A stretch of DNA of 64,000 nucleotides from an uncultured Clostridia bacterium (GCA_934463165.1 CAKSJG010000015.1:4864-68863); one strand, 5' to 3'; counted from the stretch's first letter, positions 53,201-62,998 are shown. Notes: a model not told the origin generated them from the sequence alone. Made by a program: numbers and translations.

Positions 53201-54624
53201 TTATTATAAACTCTCGAAAGATACGGATCACCGCTTTCTGCAAGCTTAACATTCTCTTCAAATTCTTCGGGTGTAGCAATAAGCCTCGGGTGCTGAAGTC
53301 TCGGAGTTGTCTTTTTGAGCTGTTCTTCAATGTTTTTGGTTATGTTAGCCGTCTGCGCCATGGGGATATAATCCCTTGACGGATCATAAACACTTTCGGG
53401 ATCGAGCTCTTCATAAGAAAGATAGATCTTCTTGAAGTAGCATACGGTATCATCCGAAATAACGTTATTGCTGAACGTTGTCCACCATGCTATACTGCTG
53501 ACCTTATCCCAGCCGAGAGGTGTACGCTGTGTGGAAAAATCGATAGAGTTTGCACCGAAATTATATTTTAAGGTTTTCCATTCGCCTTCCCAGTTGAAGT
53601 CAAACGATGCGGCATAATAATCCGAGCCTTGAGTATCGGGGTTTTCGGATGTTACGGCAAGAGTGAAGTTGGCATCATTGCTCTTTACGTTATATGCCTC
53701 GATATTCAAGGTGTTATACATGCTCCAGTCTGCCGGGCAGCTGAATGTAAAATCCTTGCCGAGGTTCGGAGCGGCAAACTTGGCGCTGCCCGTGCCGTCG
53801 GTTGAAAAATCGGTTGAATAAACCATTCCCGCTTTTGCCGAGCAAGCCGCAGAGCTTGAAAAGTCATAAATTACATACGGATCAACACTGCTTGCACCAC
53901 CCGCTGATGACGGCGAGCCCGCATCAACGGCATCGGAGCTCATTTCGCTTTTAAACACTATTCTGTCAAAATACAGAGTCGTTCCCGCGATGGGCTTGTT
54001 TCCGCCTGCACCGGGGCGGAGTTTAATATCCGTAATTTCCGTGAGGGCAAGAGGATTGCCCGATTTTGCAAAGGAGCTTGTATCATTTGCCTCTGTTTCT
54101 TCTTTGGATGCCGTATACGCATCGTATTCTTCCCAAGACATTTTTGAAGTGTCAACCAAATCGGATTTATCTTCAACGGGTTTGGCTGTCTCGTCAACTA
54201 CGCGGAAAGCGATTTTCCTCCAGCCTACCCAGTTAACAGCGACCGTTGCATAATAATAGTCGTTTTCAACCGTCTCGGGATTATCGGCATTGAGCACAAA
54301 AGCAAATTTCATTTTTGTTGCCGAAGCCGAATAAATGTTTGCTTCTATATATCCGTCTCCGATGTATTTTGCATTGGAGACGGGAATTGTGATTTCATCG
54401 TTTATTGCGGAGCCGCCCCATTTTGCCGTGAAGCTTCCGCTGTCTGTATAAAGGCTGCTCGGTACAAGACCTGCATTTGTTATTGCCGTCTTTTCGCTGA
54501 GATCTGCAAGAACTCTTTCCGTTTTCTGTGAGGCACTTGCCTCAATTCCGCTAAACGGGAATGATGAAAGGAGCATTGCAAGAGTAAGTACGAGGGCCGA
54601 AATTCTTTTTAATCTCATCATCAT
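50245..54624 (-). CDS. SLH-anchored heparinase II/III-like polysaccharide lyase with discoidin domain
   Basis: 1459 residues. Signal peptide 1-32; two jelly-roll carbohydrate-binding-like modules about 35-230 and 245-405; an alpha/alpha toroid about 430-730 (RLIATPEEFEENVKLA, NNWQEVCAGGFGLAALSM, FPEGASYWTYASGYFF); a heparinase II/III beta domain about 740-960 (ASHGDLDIGQFVLDMQGIRW, AEAHNTLVFNPDDQ); a discoidin domain about 1130-1265 (SYDGDFSTRWSADGEAWIIW); and three SLH domains about 1270-1450. The Asn-Asn-Trp, Tyr and His motifs fit the lyase active site, so it probably cleaves a uronate-containing polysaccharide at the cell surface. It is the last gene of a coupled operon: ATG overlaps the upstream TGA (ATGA), with three in-frame ATGs; the third is best spaced from GGGAGG. 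Confidence 0.87.
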   Translation of the reverse strand: MMMRLKRISALVLTLAMLLSSFPFSGIEASASQKTERVLADLSEKTAITNAGLVPSSLYTDSGSFTAKWGGSAINDEITIPVSNAKYIGDGYIEANIYSASATKMKFAFVLNADNPETVENDYYYATVAVNWVGWRKIAFRVVDETAKPVEDKSDLVDTSKMSWEEYDAYTASKEETEANDTSSFAKSGNPLALTEITDIKLRPGAGGNKPIAGTTLYFDRIVFKSEMSSDAVDAGSPSSAGGASSVDPYVIYDFSSSAACSAKAGMVYSTDFSTDGTGSAKFAAPNLGKDFTFSCPADWSMYNTLNIEAYNVKSNDANFTLAVTSENPDTQGSDYYAASFDFNWEGEWKTLKYNFGANSIDFSTQRTPLGWDKVSSIAWWTTFSNNVISDDTVCYFKKIYLSYEELDPESVYDPSRDYIPMAQTANITKNIEEQLKKTTPRLQHPRLIATPEEFEENVKLAESGDPYLSRVYNNIIGSAKTYLDVPDPEYGTPDGKRLVSTDREAIKPLALAYRLTGEQQYKDRLWSALVTMESWPDWNPSHLLCTAEAAHSFAIAYDICYDLWTEDEKRLIRNGMMRNGIETGLKLWRSNTGASRNTNNWQEVCAGGFGLAALSMIDEPGYMDICSEMICQTIRTLPKGLAAYAPDGGFPEGASYWTYASGYFFKYDRALYNVLGTDYGLSEYPGLSETGYFPIVSSGPTGSFNFSDGGVSANVRHSVMYWIAELYGEREIATYCYKTTAGNDNWEDFLAYKAELVDDEYRDKLKLDYRYNSDDLDIIYARASWYDKNASWFAAKGGSNNASHGDLDIGQFVLDMQGIRWLSDIGSAYYEAEGMWDFGVGGGRWKHYRKRAEAHNTLVFNPDDQEDQYALANAKFTKIESRDNAMYAVLDMSEAYPEVASVNRGYALINNRNDFIVQDEIKTNDPVEVYSFFTTMQQITVDKDDPTKAFLTSSDGKRVRLDIMSPAGATWGQMEAVPLPTSPNPVENSKPGYTNEKYHKLFVHLNNAVNPTISVSIKSVYNEEGENAPAPKCIPISNWDIYLKETASIDNLYVDGIPVEGFAKTNSVYSLDGITGNVTADYDENKVDVDIKQGSKLGDTAICTVKDKETGEYNYYYVTFNDVYIDVDPTSLTKIPIVKAEASHVPESNNVPENSYDGDFSTRWSADGEAWIIWDLDGEYEMNQILLSFWKGDKRATKFKIYTSTDRQNWDLQFDGIAAGNTEQLEIFKFNNTVKAKYVKFEGSGNTENEWNSILEVYMPQVLPDFTDISGHWAEQAVNQMRLLKLINGTSATTFTPDSNVTVAEFTAMIARCIGLSETPYKGGFTDVASSDWYANTIQAAYDAGIIPGAMVSGGALNPNKDITREEAAAILMLAYKNIATGDVKAASTDRFTDKADINPVYNEYIGQAMTQRFLTGRSYTEFAPKATATRAEAATILKRLYIAKTKNASSSSGEVSE

Positions 54625-57386
54625 TTACCTCCCTTGAATATAAACAGTTCTGTGGGGTTACGGTAATTGTCGCACACAAATACATAATCTCCGATAGACG
54701 CTTCCGAAGCAGAACCTATATGAGCTTCGTCTCTGTCAGAATCATATACATATACTCTTTTGAATGCCGACGCTAAATGCGGCTCTTTGACAAATTCCGT
54801 CGCACTGTTGTCATGAAGATTCATAAAGAGATATCCTCCGCGGATGTCTTCTACCGTACCGCAGGTGTATCTGTACTGATCGGTATAGCGTGTGAAGCTT
54901 GCGCTCTTATAGCATATGTCATTGATTTCGGCATCATAAACAAGCGCAATGTTATCGACATATCCGTCAGCGCCGATACCGTACTTTATGATATCTCCGG
55001 CTTTAAGCTCTTTTTTCGCGTCCGAAATAACAGGAAGCGTACCGTCTATGGGAACAGTCTTCATAGAATCGGCCGTTATTACGGATTCGTCATCCGAATA
55101 AAGCTCAACTTCTTTTTTGTTCATAAAGCCTGTTATTTTAATCAGATCGTCTCCCGCATCGGAAAGTGATGAGCTGACGGATGTAACAAGCATGTTGTTA
55201 TTGTAGCCGTCTTTTACATCAGACGCATTGCCGTTTTTGCTTACCCAGACAATATCATTTACAAACGAGAGCTCCGAATCCGTAGAATATGCTTCAAGCT
55301 GATCGGAAATACCCGTGAATGTTTTTGTAAAGTATATTTTATCGTCTCTCTTTATGGTATCGAGAGAAGCTGCGCTGAACTTATCTTTGCTGTAATTTAT
55401 GTCGGCAAATTCCGGAACATAGTAGATCTGGCAGCTGCTGTCGAAGAGCATCCACATACCCGCCGATTTATTTTCGGGAGTGTATGAGAGGGACGAGCCT
55501 ATTGACGCGCCTGCCGTTATCATATAGTCAAGCTTAAAGAAGCCGTAATTTGACGGGGGATTGTCGTATTCTTCTTTGGTTGAAATAACATACGGTACCG
55601 TTATCGATGTGATTTTATTATCCTTGTTTGTTTCGTACTGCACAAAGAGTCTGCCTTCGGGGTTTATTCCCGTCGGGTAAATCTTGTTTGCGGCATCCTT
55701 CAAAGCGTCCGAAACATTTTCGGCTTTATACTGTTTTTTACCTTCTATGGTTTCTATCTTAACATTATCGGCAAAATCCAGTGTTAAAACATCACCGGCA
55801 ATTATCTCCGCACTGTATGTAGAGGAAATTCCGTCACCCGTCTTGCCCGATTTGAGGATGTATCCCGTGCTCTTATCGGACGATGATTCATAATACACAA
55901 TCTCGTTATAGCAGTTAAAATAAAGCTTATACGACGAGCCGACTTTGATATAGTTATCAACTCTCGCACTCGGAGAATAAACATATTCATTCGTACCGAT
56001 ATAGACTTTATCTTCGTTGTCTTTTTCGGTAACTCTGCCGGACTTTGTTGTCGTTGAAACAATAATTCTTATTGCGTTTTTATCAATTGATTCGTAAACA
56101 GTAAGAATGCTGTCTGCCTTTATATCCGACGCTTCAAGAGTCAAGCCGTCATCTCCGCTGATGCTTACGGTGTTGTAATCGTCAAGGTTTATGTCATATG
56201 TTCTGAGCTTCTTATCATAAATCTTATTTTTGTAAGAATCGTAAGAATTAAATATAACAATCTTGCCCTCGTCAATAATAACAATTTCGTAAACGCTGTC
56301 ATCATCATTATCGATAAGAGTAATCGTGCCGATTGACGGAGTAAGAAGCTTTTCGTAATCGACAACGCCGTTGCCGTCTACAAGAGACATATTGTAAACA
56401 AGATCAAAATCGGAATCAAGCTTAAAGCTGTATGTCTTGTTTGAGCCTTCAAGTGTATATGCCTTCTTCTTAGAGTCAAAAGTATATTCATCATTAGCTT
56501 TGATAACAACCGTCTCGGTGTTTTCTTCTCTCATTGTGAGAACTGTGTTTTTACCGTTTATCTTCTTATAATAATACTTAACATTTTTGCCGACATAATC
56601 CGACGCTCTTGAAGATTCGGTATAATATGTAACACCGTCTATGGCAATGTAGCCCTCTTCGGTTGTTTTGCCTGATACCGAAAACAGATGATTTGCCGTA
56701 ACAATGCCCTCTGCTTCGGTAATGTCATGATATTCCGAGAGGATGTTTTCATCCTTTGTAACATTGTAGTCAAGACCGTCATCGGAAACACCGTCTATCT
56801 TTACCATATCGGCAAAGAGAGTGTTATACATAAGCACTATTACGTTTCCGCGCAGAGCGCCGCTCTTGTTATCGAGCTTTACGCCGTCGGTAATCTTAAT
56901 ACTGTTGGCTATTGTGAGATATCCTGTCGGATAACCGCCCTTTGCTTCGGCAATTGCGCCGTAGCCCGCCATATTAACGGCAACCTTTATTGCCTGTTCA
57001 ATGTATATCGGTGTGTCGGGTGAAAATTCCGTTTTTGACACACCCGAAAACAGACCGAGGGTCGTTGCAAAGTTGATTTCTTTTGCGTATGTATCGGTAG
57101 ATACAACATCTGTATATTTCTGATTAAAAGCCGTTGCCTTTGCGTCATTTCTGAGACCTAAAATATCAAGCGCAAGAGCCGCAAATTCTCCGCGCGTCAT
57201 AACAACGCTTGCATCGTAATTTGCATATTCCGTGCTGTCTATTATGCTGAGATCCTTGAGCATGAGAACCGCTTCGTTATATTCGGCAGGCTCAAAACCT
57301 CCCTCATTCTCTGCGGCAAATGCCGCGCATCCCATACAAAGAGAGATGCATATAACAAGTGATAATACTTTATTTAAAATCTTCAT
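54621..57386 (-). CDS. SLH-domain protein, paralogue of the protein at 2566-5715
   Basis: 921 residues. Signal peptide 1-24; two or three SLH-like modules about 30-200 (DASVVMTRGEFAALALDILG; TEFSPDTPIYIEQAIKVAVN); the remaining 700 residues are beta-rich, with repeated short units such as YVGKNVKYYYKKINGKNTVL and TLIDNDDDSVYEIVIIDEG. The same arrangement and motifs are found after the SLH part of the protein at 2566-5715, which has an added discoidin domain. Starts at ATG 57386 sharing a base with the upstream TAA, RBS GGAGG. No catalytic motif; probably a structural or binding protein at the wall, coupled to the lyase gene downstream. Confidence 0.85.
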   Translation of the reverse strand: MKILNKVLSLVICISLCMGCAAFAAENEGGFEPAEYNEAVLMLKDLSIIDSTEYANYDASVVMTRGEFAALALDILGLRNDAKATAFNQKYTDVVSTDTYAKEINFATTLGLFSGVSKTEFSPDTPIYIEQAIKVAVNMAGYGAIAEAKGGYPTGYLTIANSIKITDGVKLDNKSGALRGNVIVLMYNTLFADMVKIDGVSDDGLDYNVTKDENILSEYHDITEAEGIVTANHLFSVSGKTTEEGYIAIDGVTYYTESSRASDYVGKNVKYYYKKINGKNTVLTMREENTETVVIKANDEYTFDSKKKAYTLEGSNKTYSFKLDSDFDLVYNMSLVDGNGVVDYEKLLTPSIGTITLIDNDDDSVYEIVIIDEGKIVIFNSYDSYKNKIYDKKLRTYDINLDDYNTVSISGDDGLTLEASDIKADSILTVYESIDKNAIRIIVSTTTKSGRVTEKDNEDKVYIGTNEYVYSPSARVDNYIKVGSSYKLYFNCYNEIVYYESSSDKSTGYILKSGKTGDGISSTYSAEIIAGDVLTLDFADNVKIETIEGKKQYKAENVSDALKDAANKIYPTGINPEGRLFVQYETNKDNKITSITVPYVISTKEEYDNPPSNYGFFKLDYMITAGASIGSSLSYTPENKSAGMWMLFDSSCQIYYVPEFADINYSKDKFSAASLDTIKRDDKIYFTKTFTGISDQLEAYSTDSELSFVNDIVWVSKNGNASDVKDGYNNNMLVTSVSSSLSDAGDDLIKITGFMNKKEVELYSDDESVITADSMKTVPIDGTLPVISDAKKELKAGDIIKYGIGADGYVDNIALVYDAEINDICYKSASFTRYTDQYRYTCGTVEDIRGGYLFMNLHDNSATEFVKEPHLASAFKRVYVYDSDRDEAHIGSASEASIGDYVFVCDNYRNPTELFIFKGGK

Positions 57387-60300
57387 TATGCAATACCTCC
57401 TCTGCTGAGAAGCAAGTAAATTATCTTAGCTGCGGCAGCTCTTGTTGTGCTTGCCTTGGGAGCAAACATTCCGCCGCCGACACCGTTTATGATTCCCGAT
57501 GATGCAAGCGCGTTAACCGCTTCGGACGCATATGCCGAAACGTCGTTTCCGTCTGCAAAATCAGCAGCGTTCGCACCCGGAATGTTAATTCCGGCATATT
57601 TTGCGAATCTGTGAATCATAACGCATGCGTCTTCACGTGTTATGCTGTCATTGGGGTTAAACTTTCCGTCAGATCCGAGGACGAGACCGGCATTTGCCGC
57701 GCCGCCCACATAAGGCATAAACCAATCGGAATCCGAAACATCGGTAAAGCTTGAACCCGACGCTTTTTCTATGCCGAATGCACTGACAAGAATTTTTACG
57801 AATTCCGCTCTTGTTATAACATTATCGGGATAGAAATAGTCATTGTAGCCGTTTATTATATTTTTGGAAGCAAGGTTTTCGATATATTCAAATGCCCAAT
57901 GAGATTTTGAAACATCGGTGAATCTGTTTTTTGTATCGGGTGTCGGAGTCGGAATGTAAGATCCTATCGTACCGCCCGATGTCTTGTTGCCGCCGGATGA
58001 CGAACCGCCTCCGCCGCCGGAGCCGCCTTTGCTTATATCAACAGCATTGATAGCCTCTATGAGCTTGGCAAGCGATGAATATTTATTGCCGGCAACTGCC
58101 TTTGCAATTGTGTTTTTGTCTTCATCGGACGAGTTATTATACTTAGACGAACCTGCACTTGCAAGATACGGTTTTACTTCTTTATAAGAAATATCGTATT
58201 TTTCAACACCAATGAGGATAGCTTCAACATTAATGTTTTCAAGAGCTGATGCTATCGTATCGGAAGGTCCGTTCATAACTGCAGCCGCAATATCGGCATA
58301 ATACTTATTCTTTACCATAAGATCAACCGCTGACGGGTCATAGCCTATAGCTTTGAGCTCTGCCGTGCAGGCATCTGCCTGAGACAAGTCGCCCGAAAGA
58401 ACCGATGCAAGAAGCACGGAAGCAAAATAGTTATCTATATTTCCGTTTGTAAATTTAATCGCCTTATCTTTAACATCATCCGCAAGCTGAGCGTAAACCG
58501 AGTTGCATTTGCTTATAAGCGCCGAATCCTTATCGGTATAAAGCGCAAAGTATTTATTGATGTTTTCATCGGTAAGAAGAGTCTTTACATCGCTCTGAGC
58601 AAAAAGCTTATCGCAGTTTTTGCAAATCACATATTCTTCAACGGTACCGTTTTTATCGGTTATTGTTACATAATACATTCCGTCTGTCGGATATGTTATA
58701 TCAAGCTTTGCATTTCCGTCGGCATCTGCCGTAAGCTTTTCTGTTTTTGAAGCTTTATCGGAATATCCGATTGCAGCGTTTACATAGTTTTTGCCGTTCG
58801 GATAGTAAATATCAACCGTAAATTCATCTCCCGATGCGCCTTTTGCGCCCAGGGAAGAACTGTCGGAATTCATCTGCGAAAATGAAGAAACAAGCTTTAT
58901 TGCAATATCGCCGGTATTTGTCGGCATTCCTTTTACGGTTGCCTTAACGTATACCGTGCCGTAAACGGGAGAAGCGGCAACGAGTTCGTTTCTCTGAACA
59001 GATACAGCGCTTTTATCGCCCGTAAAATCATCACCGAAGCCCTTGATTTCCCAATCGGCTTTAAGATCTTCATTTACCTTGCCTTCATCGGTTATTTCAT
59101 ATCTGAGGGTCTTGCGTGATTCACCCTCGGAAGCTATCGGCATAGAGTTTGTACCGGTATATGTTATTTTTCTGTCATAGATGCGTCCGCTGTGAGAAGC
59201 AACGTTATCAAGACGACCCACAAGCAAAATATTGTTTATATGAAATTCTCTTTGATTCCAGAATCTCATGCGGATATTTTCAAATGCCTTGTTTCCGTTT
59301 ATATACATATCAAAGCTGTCTTCTGCCGTGTTGAATACTATGTCAACATGAACCCAGTCATTTTCGTCAAGCGTAAGGGTATATTTCGGCTTTGAAAAGC
59401 TCGGGGTTCCGCTTGCCGGCTCGGCATTGTAGTTTTCAACGGTAAATGTATATACAAACTTGCCGTCTACCGCATCACATTTATAATAGGTACTTTCAAT
59501 CCACTCTACATCACAGATTACGGGCGCATTGCTGAACGATTCGCCGGGTTTTGCAAAGCAATCGTAGCTTAAGGTGACATCATCACCGCTGAGACCCATG
59601 CTTCCGAGATACATTCTGTGAGTGGAATCGGTATATGAAGCATAGAAATATTTTGATTTGTTGCTCTTTTCATCGGCGCGGAGAATTTCACCGTATGTTT
59701 TGGAAGGATATATATAATCCCCTACTTTATACGATTCATAGTCGAATGTTGTTCCTGCGCTGACTGCAGCGTTAAGCTTATAGGTGCTGCCTGCGTATTC
59801 TGCGCTGACTGTATAGCTGCCGGTGGAAGGAGTGAGTAATACTCTTCCGTCGGTGAGTATTTCAGCATTGTCACAGCTCCATTCAACTCCGTCGGTTACC
59901 GTTTCACCGAAGTTGTTTACAAGAGAATACTGAACTGCCGACACAAGTCCGCCTGCGGGTCTGATAACGCTTGCGCCGCCCGAAATCGAATATAAGATTC
60001 CCTCAACGGTTACATACTTCGACGCGGTGAAGCCGTCATATTCGGCACTTACGGTATATGTACCCTTATTTGCAGCTCCGCCGACTGTAAGAGTTCCGTT
60101 TTCTATTTTAACATTTTCATTCTCCGGAGAAACAGACCATGTAACCTTGGAAGAATCGGGAACGAGCGCAACCGAAGAATCATCGGTGCATATAATTTTT
60201 GCTGTATATGCTTCTTTCTTCACATCGGAATCCGATTTTACAAGAATCTTATCGGCTCCGTCAATTGCAAGCTCATATTTGAGGGTTTTTATCTCGACAT

Positions 60301-61798
60301 CAAATTCTGCGGCAGAGAGAGATGAATTTTCATCTTTCGGAGTTGCGGTGATTGTATATGTACCGTCTGCAGCTCCTTTTTTAACCGTGAGAGTGCCGTC
60401 TTCAACAGTTACAAATTCGCCGTCGCCGCTTACCGTCCAGCTGCAGTCTTCACCTATGCCGAACTGATCGGCAGCGGTGTAGTTAAATGTTTTTTCGGTA
60501 AAGCCGTAGTCTATTGTTACGGAATCGGGACCGGTTATACTCATAACATAATCAACATCCTCAACCGTAAGAGCTGCGGTTTCTTTGCCGCCCGAATACT
60601 GTGCGGTTATTTCATAATCGCCGACCTTGGCATCTTTTGTGACGGATACCGTACCGTCGGATGATATTGACACGCCGTCATTTTCGGGAGAGATGCTCCA
60701 TGTGCAACTTACTTCATTATTAAGAAAGTTTTTGAGAGTGTAAGAAGAAGTAACCGCTTCCGAAGTTCTCGGCTTGCCGAGCTTTGCCGCTCCATATATT
60801 TTAAGACCGACATACGGATCTGTTTCGGGGTCAAACTTATCGCCGGAATATATACCGACATTGTCATTTGCTCCGTATGAATACAGACTGAGTATACCCG
60901 TGCAGTCCGTAACCAGCGATTTATCGTTTCTGATATAACCGATACATCTCATCATGATATCCGAGAATATCAGCTCACCGTTGGCATAGATATCCCATTT
61001 ATGGTCTTTGAGCTTACCGTCTTCATCAAGACCCTGATTTTTCATCTTCATGGTGATTGTAACCCATGTACCGGCATCGATATCGGAATCATATGTTCTG
61101 GTATTCGGTTTATTTCCGTTTACAAAATAATTGGTGTAATCCAAAATAATGAACGTATATTTGGAATTATTGTTTTTTGCTTCAAGGTTGCCCGCCCACT
61201 CACGGCAGTTAGACTGAACATGACCGACAAACCCCTGATTACCTGTTTTGTCCGTCATGATGTCATATTCAAGTGTAACATCCTGCGTAGCGCGGCTAAC
61301 ATCTGAAGAAAATGATTTTAAATAGTAGAATCCGTTATCCGGAGAAACATAAAGATCGGATTCGTCACCGTCTTTGGCATAGTATGTTGACGAACGTGTG
61401 CCGGTTGTATAATTACCTCCAACCGTGCCTCTGTTATAATTTTCATACACACCGTTTGTGACACTAACTTTTTTTGAATAAAAACTACCGTTATATTCGG
61501 CTGTAACGGTATACGAACCGTTTACGGTTTCGCCCCAGAGCACGGCATTGCCGTTTGTATCAAGCAAAAGCCCGTCCGAATTAACAGACCACTTAACGCC
61601 GCTTATCTCATTTGACGCATCATCCAAAAGTTTATAACGAACTTTTGAATATGTACCGTCCATGGGTTTCAGCAGCATTTCGGGGCCGTCAACGGTCAGA
61701 TTTTCCGCCTGCAAAATTGCATCGGCAAATACAGATGTGTTCACACAGCTGAAAAGGAAACAAATGCAGAGCAGAAAAGAGAAAATTCTCTTGTTCAT
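57386..61798 (-). CDS. Very large SLH-anchored protein with Ig-like and lectin-like modules
   Basis: 1470 residues from ATG 61798 (RBS GGAGG at 7 bases); an ATG at 61831 lacks an RBS. Signal peptide 1-26. Bacterial Ig-like modules (ADGTYTITATPKDENSSLSA; GTYTVSAEYDGF) alternate with two LamG-like beta-sandwich modules at about 125-340 and 680-900 (FYYLKSFSSDVSRATQDVTL; YLGSMGLSGDDVTLSYDCFA). A helical region lies at about 1080-1260. A Gly/Ser linker and three SLH domains (FYPDNVITRAEFVKILVSAF; FNPNDSITREDACVMIHRF; FAPKASTTRAAAAKIIYLLL) end the protein. No catalytic motif; probably polysaccharide binding at the surface. First gene of the coupled three-gene operon, with promoter at 61853-61881. 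Confidence 0.87.
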   Translation of the reverse strand: MNKRIFSFLLCICFLFSCVNTSVFADAILQAENLTVDGPEMLLKPMDGTYSKVRYKLLDDASNEISGVKWSVNSDGLLLDTNGNAVLWGETVNGSYTVTAEYNGSFYSKKVSVTNGVYENYNRGTVGGNYTTGTRSSTYYAKDGDESDLYVSPDNGFYYLKSFSSDVSRATQDVTLEYDIMTDKTGNQGFVGHVQSNCREWAGNLEAKNNNSKYTFIILDYTNYFVNGNKPNTRTYDSDIDAGTWVTITMKMKNQGLDEDGKLKDHKWDIYANGELIFSDIMMRCIGYIRNDKSLVTDCTGILSLYSYGANDNVGIYSGDKFDPETDPYVGLKIYGAAKLGKPRTSEAVTSSYTLKNFLNNEVSCTWSISPENDGVSISSDGTVSVTKDAKVGDYEITAQYSGGKETAALTVEDVDYVMSITGPDSVTIDYGFTEKTFNYTAADQFGIGEDCSWTVSGDGEFVTVEDGTLTVKKGAADGTYTITATPKDENSSLSAAEFDVEIKTLKYELAIDGADKILVKSDSDVKKEAYTAKIICTDDSSVALVPDSSKVTWSVSPENENVKIENGTLTVGGAANKGTYTVSAEYDGFTASKYVTVEGILYSISGGASVIRPAGGLVSAVQYSLVNNFGETVTDGVEWSCDNAEILTDGRVLLTPSTGSYTVSAEYAGSTYKLNAAVSAGTTFDYESYKVGDYIYPSKTYGEILRADEKSNKSKYFYASYTDSTHRMYLGSMGLSGDDVTLSYDCFAKPGESFSNAPVICDVEWIESTYYKCDAVDGKFVYTFTVENYNAEPASGTPSFSKPKYTLTLDENDWVHVDIVFNTAEDSFDMYINGNKAFENIRMRFWNQREFHINNILLVGRLDNVASHSGRIYDRKITYTGTNSMPIASEGESRKTLRYEITDEGKVNEDLKADWEIKGFGDDFTGDKSAVSVQRNELVAASPVYGTVYVKATVKGMPTNTGDIAIKLVSSFSQMNSDSSSLGAKGASGDEFTVDIYYPNGKNYVNAAIGYSDKASKTEKLTADADGNAKLDITYPTDGMYYVTITDKNGTVEEYVICKNCDKLFAQSDVKTLLTDENINKYFALYTDKDSALISKCNSVYAQLADDVKDKAIKFTNGNIDNYFASVLLASVLSGDLSQADACTAELKAIGYDPSAVDLMVKNKYYADIAAAVMNGPSDTIASALENINVEAILIGVEKYDISYKEVKPYLASAGSSKYNNSSDEDKNTIAKAVAGNKYSSLAKLIEAINAVDISKGGSGGGGGSSSGGNKTSGGTIGSYIPTPTPDTKNRFTDVSKSHWAFEYIENLASKNIINGYNDYFYPDNVITRAEFVKILVSAFGIEKASGSSFTDVSDSDWFMPYVGGAANAGLVLGSDGKFNPNDSITREDACVMIHRFAKYAGINIPGANAADFADGNDVSAYASEAVNALASSGIINGVGGGMFAPKASTTRAAAAKIIYLLLSRGGIA

Positions 61799-61852
61799 AA
61801 TACTACCTCCATTTTTTATATTTAAATGCAAAAAAACTTACACTCATGGTAT

Positions 61853-61881
61853 ATTTTAATACATTTTTCGCATTTTGTCCA
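61853..61881 (-). promoter_or_regulatory. Promoter of the large SLH operon
   Basis: Minus strand TGGACA (61876-61881), 17-bp spacer, TAAAAT (61853-61858). The transcript would cover 61.8 to 50.2 kb. Confidence 0.6.
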
Positions 61882-62001
61882 CTGTTATTTTGTATGTATT
61901 TGTTTAAAAAATCATTTTTGTCTTTGTTGTACAAAATAAGACATTTATTTTTGTGCAATGTGACAGCAGCGGTAAATTATAATTTATTTCGGTATAACGC
62001 A

Positions 62002-62033
62002 ATATGTCGGGCGGAAATACCTGCCCGACATAT
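62002..62033. terminator. Terminator hairpin after the dgoK gene
   Basis: Perfect 11-bp arms (ATATGTCGGGC / complement) with a 10-base loop, 27 bp after the dgoK stop. The T-rich side lies on the plus strand, so minus-strand termination may be weak. Confidence 0.55.
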
Positions 62034-62059
62034 ATTTTTATCTTTAATTTTGTATCAAA

Positions 62060-62998
62060 TTATAAGCTTTCGGCATATTCATATATTTTCACCGCACCGA
62101 GCATGCTTGCAGAATCTGCCGCCGCGTCATCAACGCAAACAGCATTTATATCGCTTCGGTTTTTAAGCAAAATATCCGTTGCATATTTCAGCATTGTCTG
62201 ACCGCTTATTACTGCATTTTTGCAGTTTGTTTTTAATATTTCCTTAATTTCCCCGTGCAAAACCGCCCCGACAAAAAAGCTGTATGTACGGTCTTTATCG
62301 GCACCGAAAATATTTTTTAATATTCTTACTTTAAACAGGGATTTATTAATTCCGTGTTTTTCGCAAAAATCATAGCCCATAAGCAGATAATCCTCATCAA
62401 GCTTTGAACCTTTAAGTTCAACGGCATTTTTTAAAATAGTGTTTTCAGACAGTGCCGAGATCATTTCACCCGTAAGAAGCGTTGTAAAATCCGTGATCCT
62501 GCCCGATTTACCGGTCTTTATTATTTTGGAATGAGAACCGGGAAGAACATAAACACATTCGCCCGAAGCATAATCGCTTATGCCCGTAAGCTCGGTTTCT
62601 TCTCCGCGCATCATATCGGCATCCGAAAGATCGCTGCATTTGGTTTTGACTCCGCGGATAAAAACAAAAGGAATATCAGATATGTCATCCATCATAACCT
62701 CTTTCATTGAATTATGAAGCTCGCCAACGCCGGCAGGCACCGTAATATGCTCAAGATTTACAAGACCGAATTCCGATGTTATCATGCCGGATGCCAAAAT
62801 GCGGACAATATATTCTTTACTCATTTTATTATTTTCAATGATTTCTTTTATCCCTTGCTTTAATGTGTTTTTAAGCAAATCCGATCCGCCCGACGACGCA
62901 CCGACATTAAATTTTAATTTGTCAATAGCGCGCTTTCCGTCCGTCAGGCATATCCGCGTGTTCGTTGTTCCCGAATCTACCGTTATATAATAAGCCAT
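62060..62998 (-). CDS. dgoK: 2-keto-3-deoxygalactonokinase
   Basis: 312 residues. ASKHA-fold sugar kinase: phosphate-binding start (MAYYITVDSGTTNTRICLTD), MITSEFGLVNLEHITVPAG, MMRGEETELTG, VLPGSHSKIIK and DFTTLLTGEMISAL, a set characteristic of DgoK. It phosphorylates 2-keto-3-deoxy-galactonate (or -gluconate) for cleavage by the aldolase encoded just upstream. The ATG shares a base with the aldolase stop (TAATG), so the two are coupled. The matching dehydratase or dehydrogenase is not in the window. Confidence 0.92.
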   Translation of the reverse strand: MAYYITVDSGTTNTRICLTDGKRAIDKLKFNVGASSGGSDLLKNTLKQGIKEIIENNKMSKEYIVRILASGMITSEFGLVNLEHITVPAGVGELHNSMKEVMMDDISDIPFVFIRGVKTKCSDLSDADMMRGEETELTGISDYASGECVYVLPGSHSKIIKTGKSGRITDFTTLLTGEMISALSENTILKNAVELKGSKLDEDYLLMGYDFCEKHGINKSLFKVRILKNIFGADKDRTYSFFVGAVLHGEIKEILKTNCKNAVISGQTMLKYATDILLKNRSDINAVCVDDAAADSASMLGAVKIYEYAESL

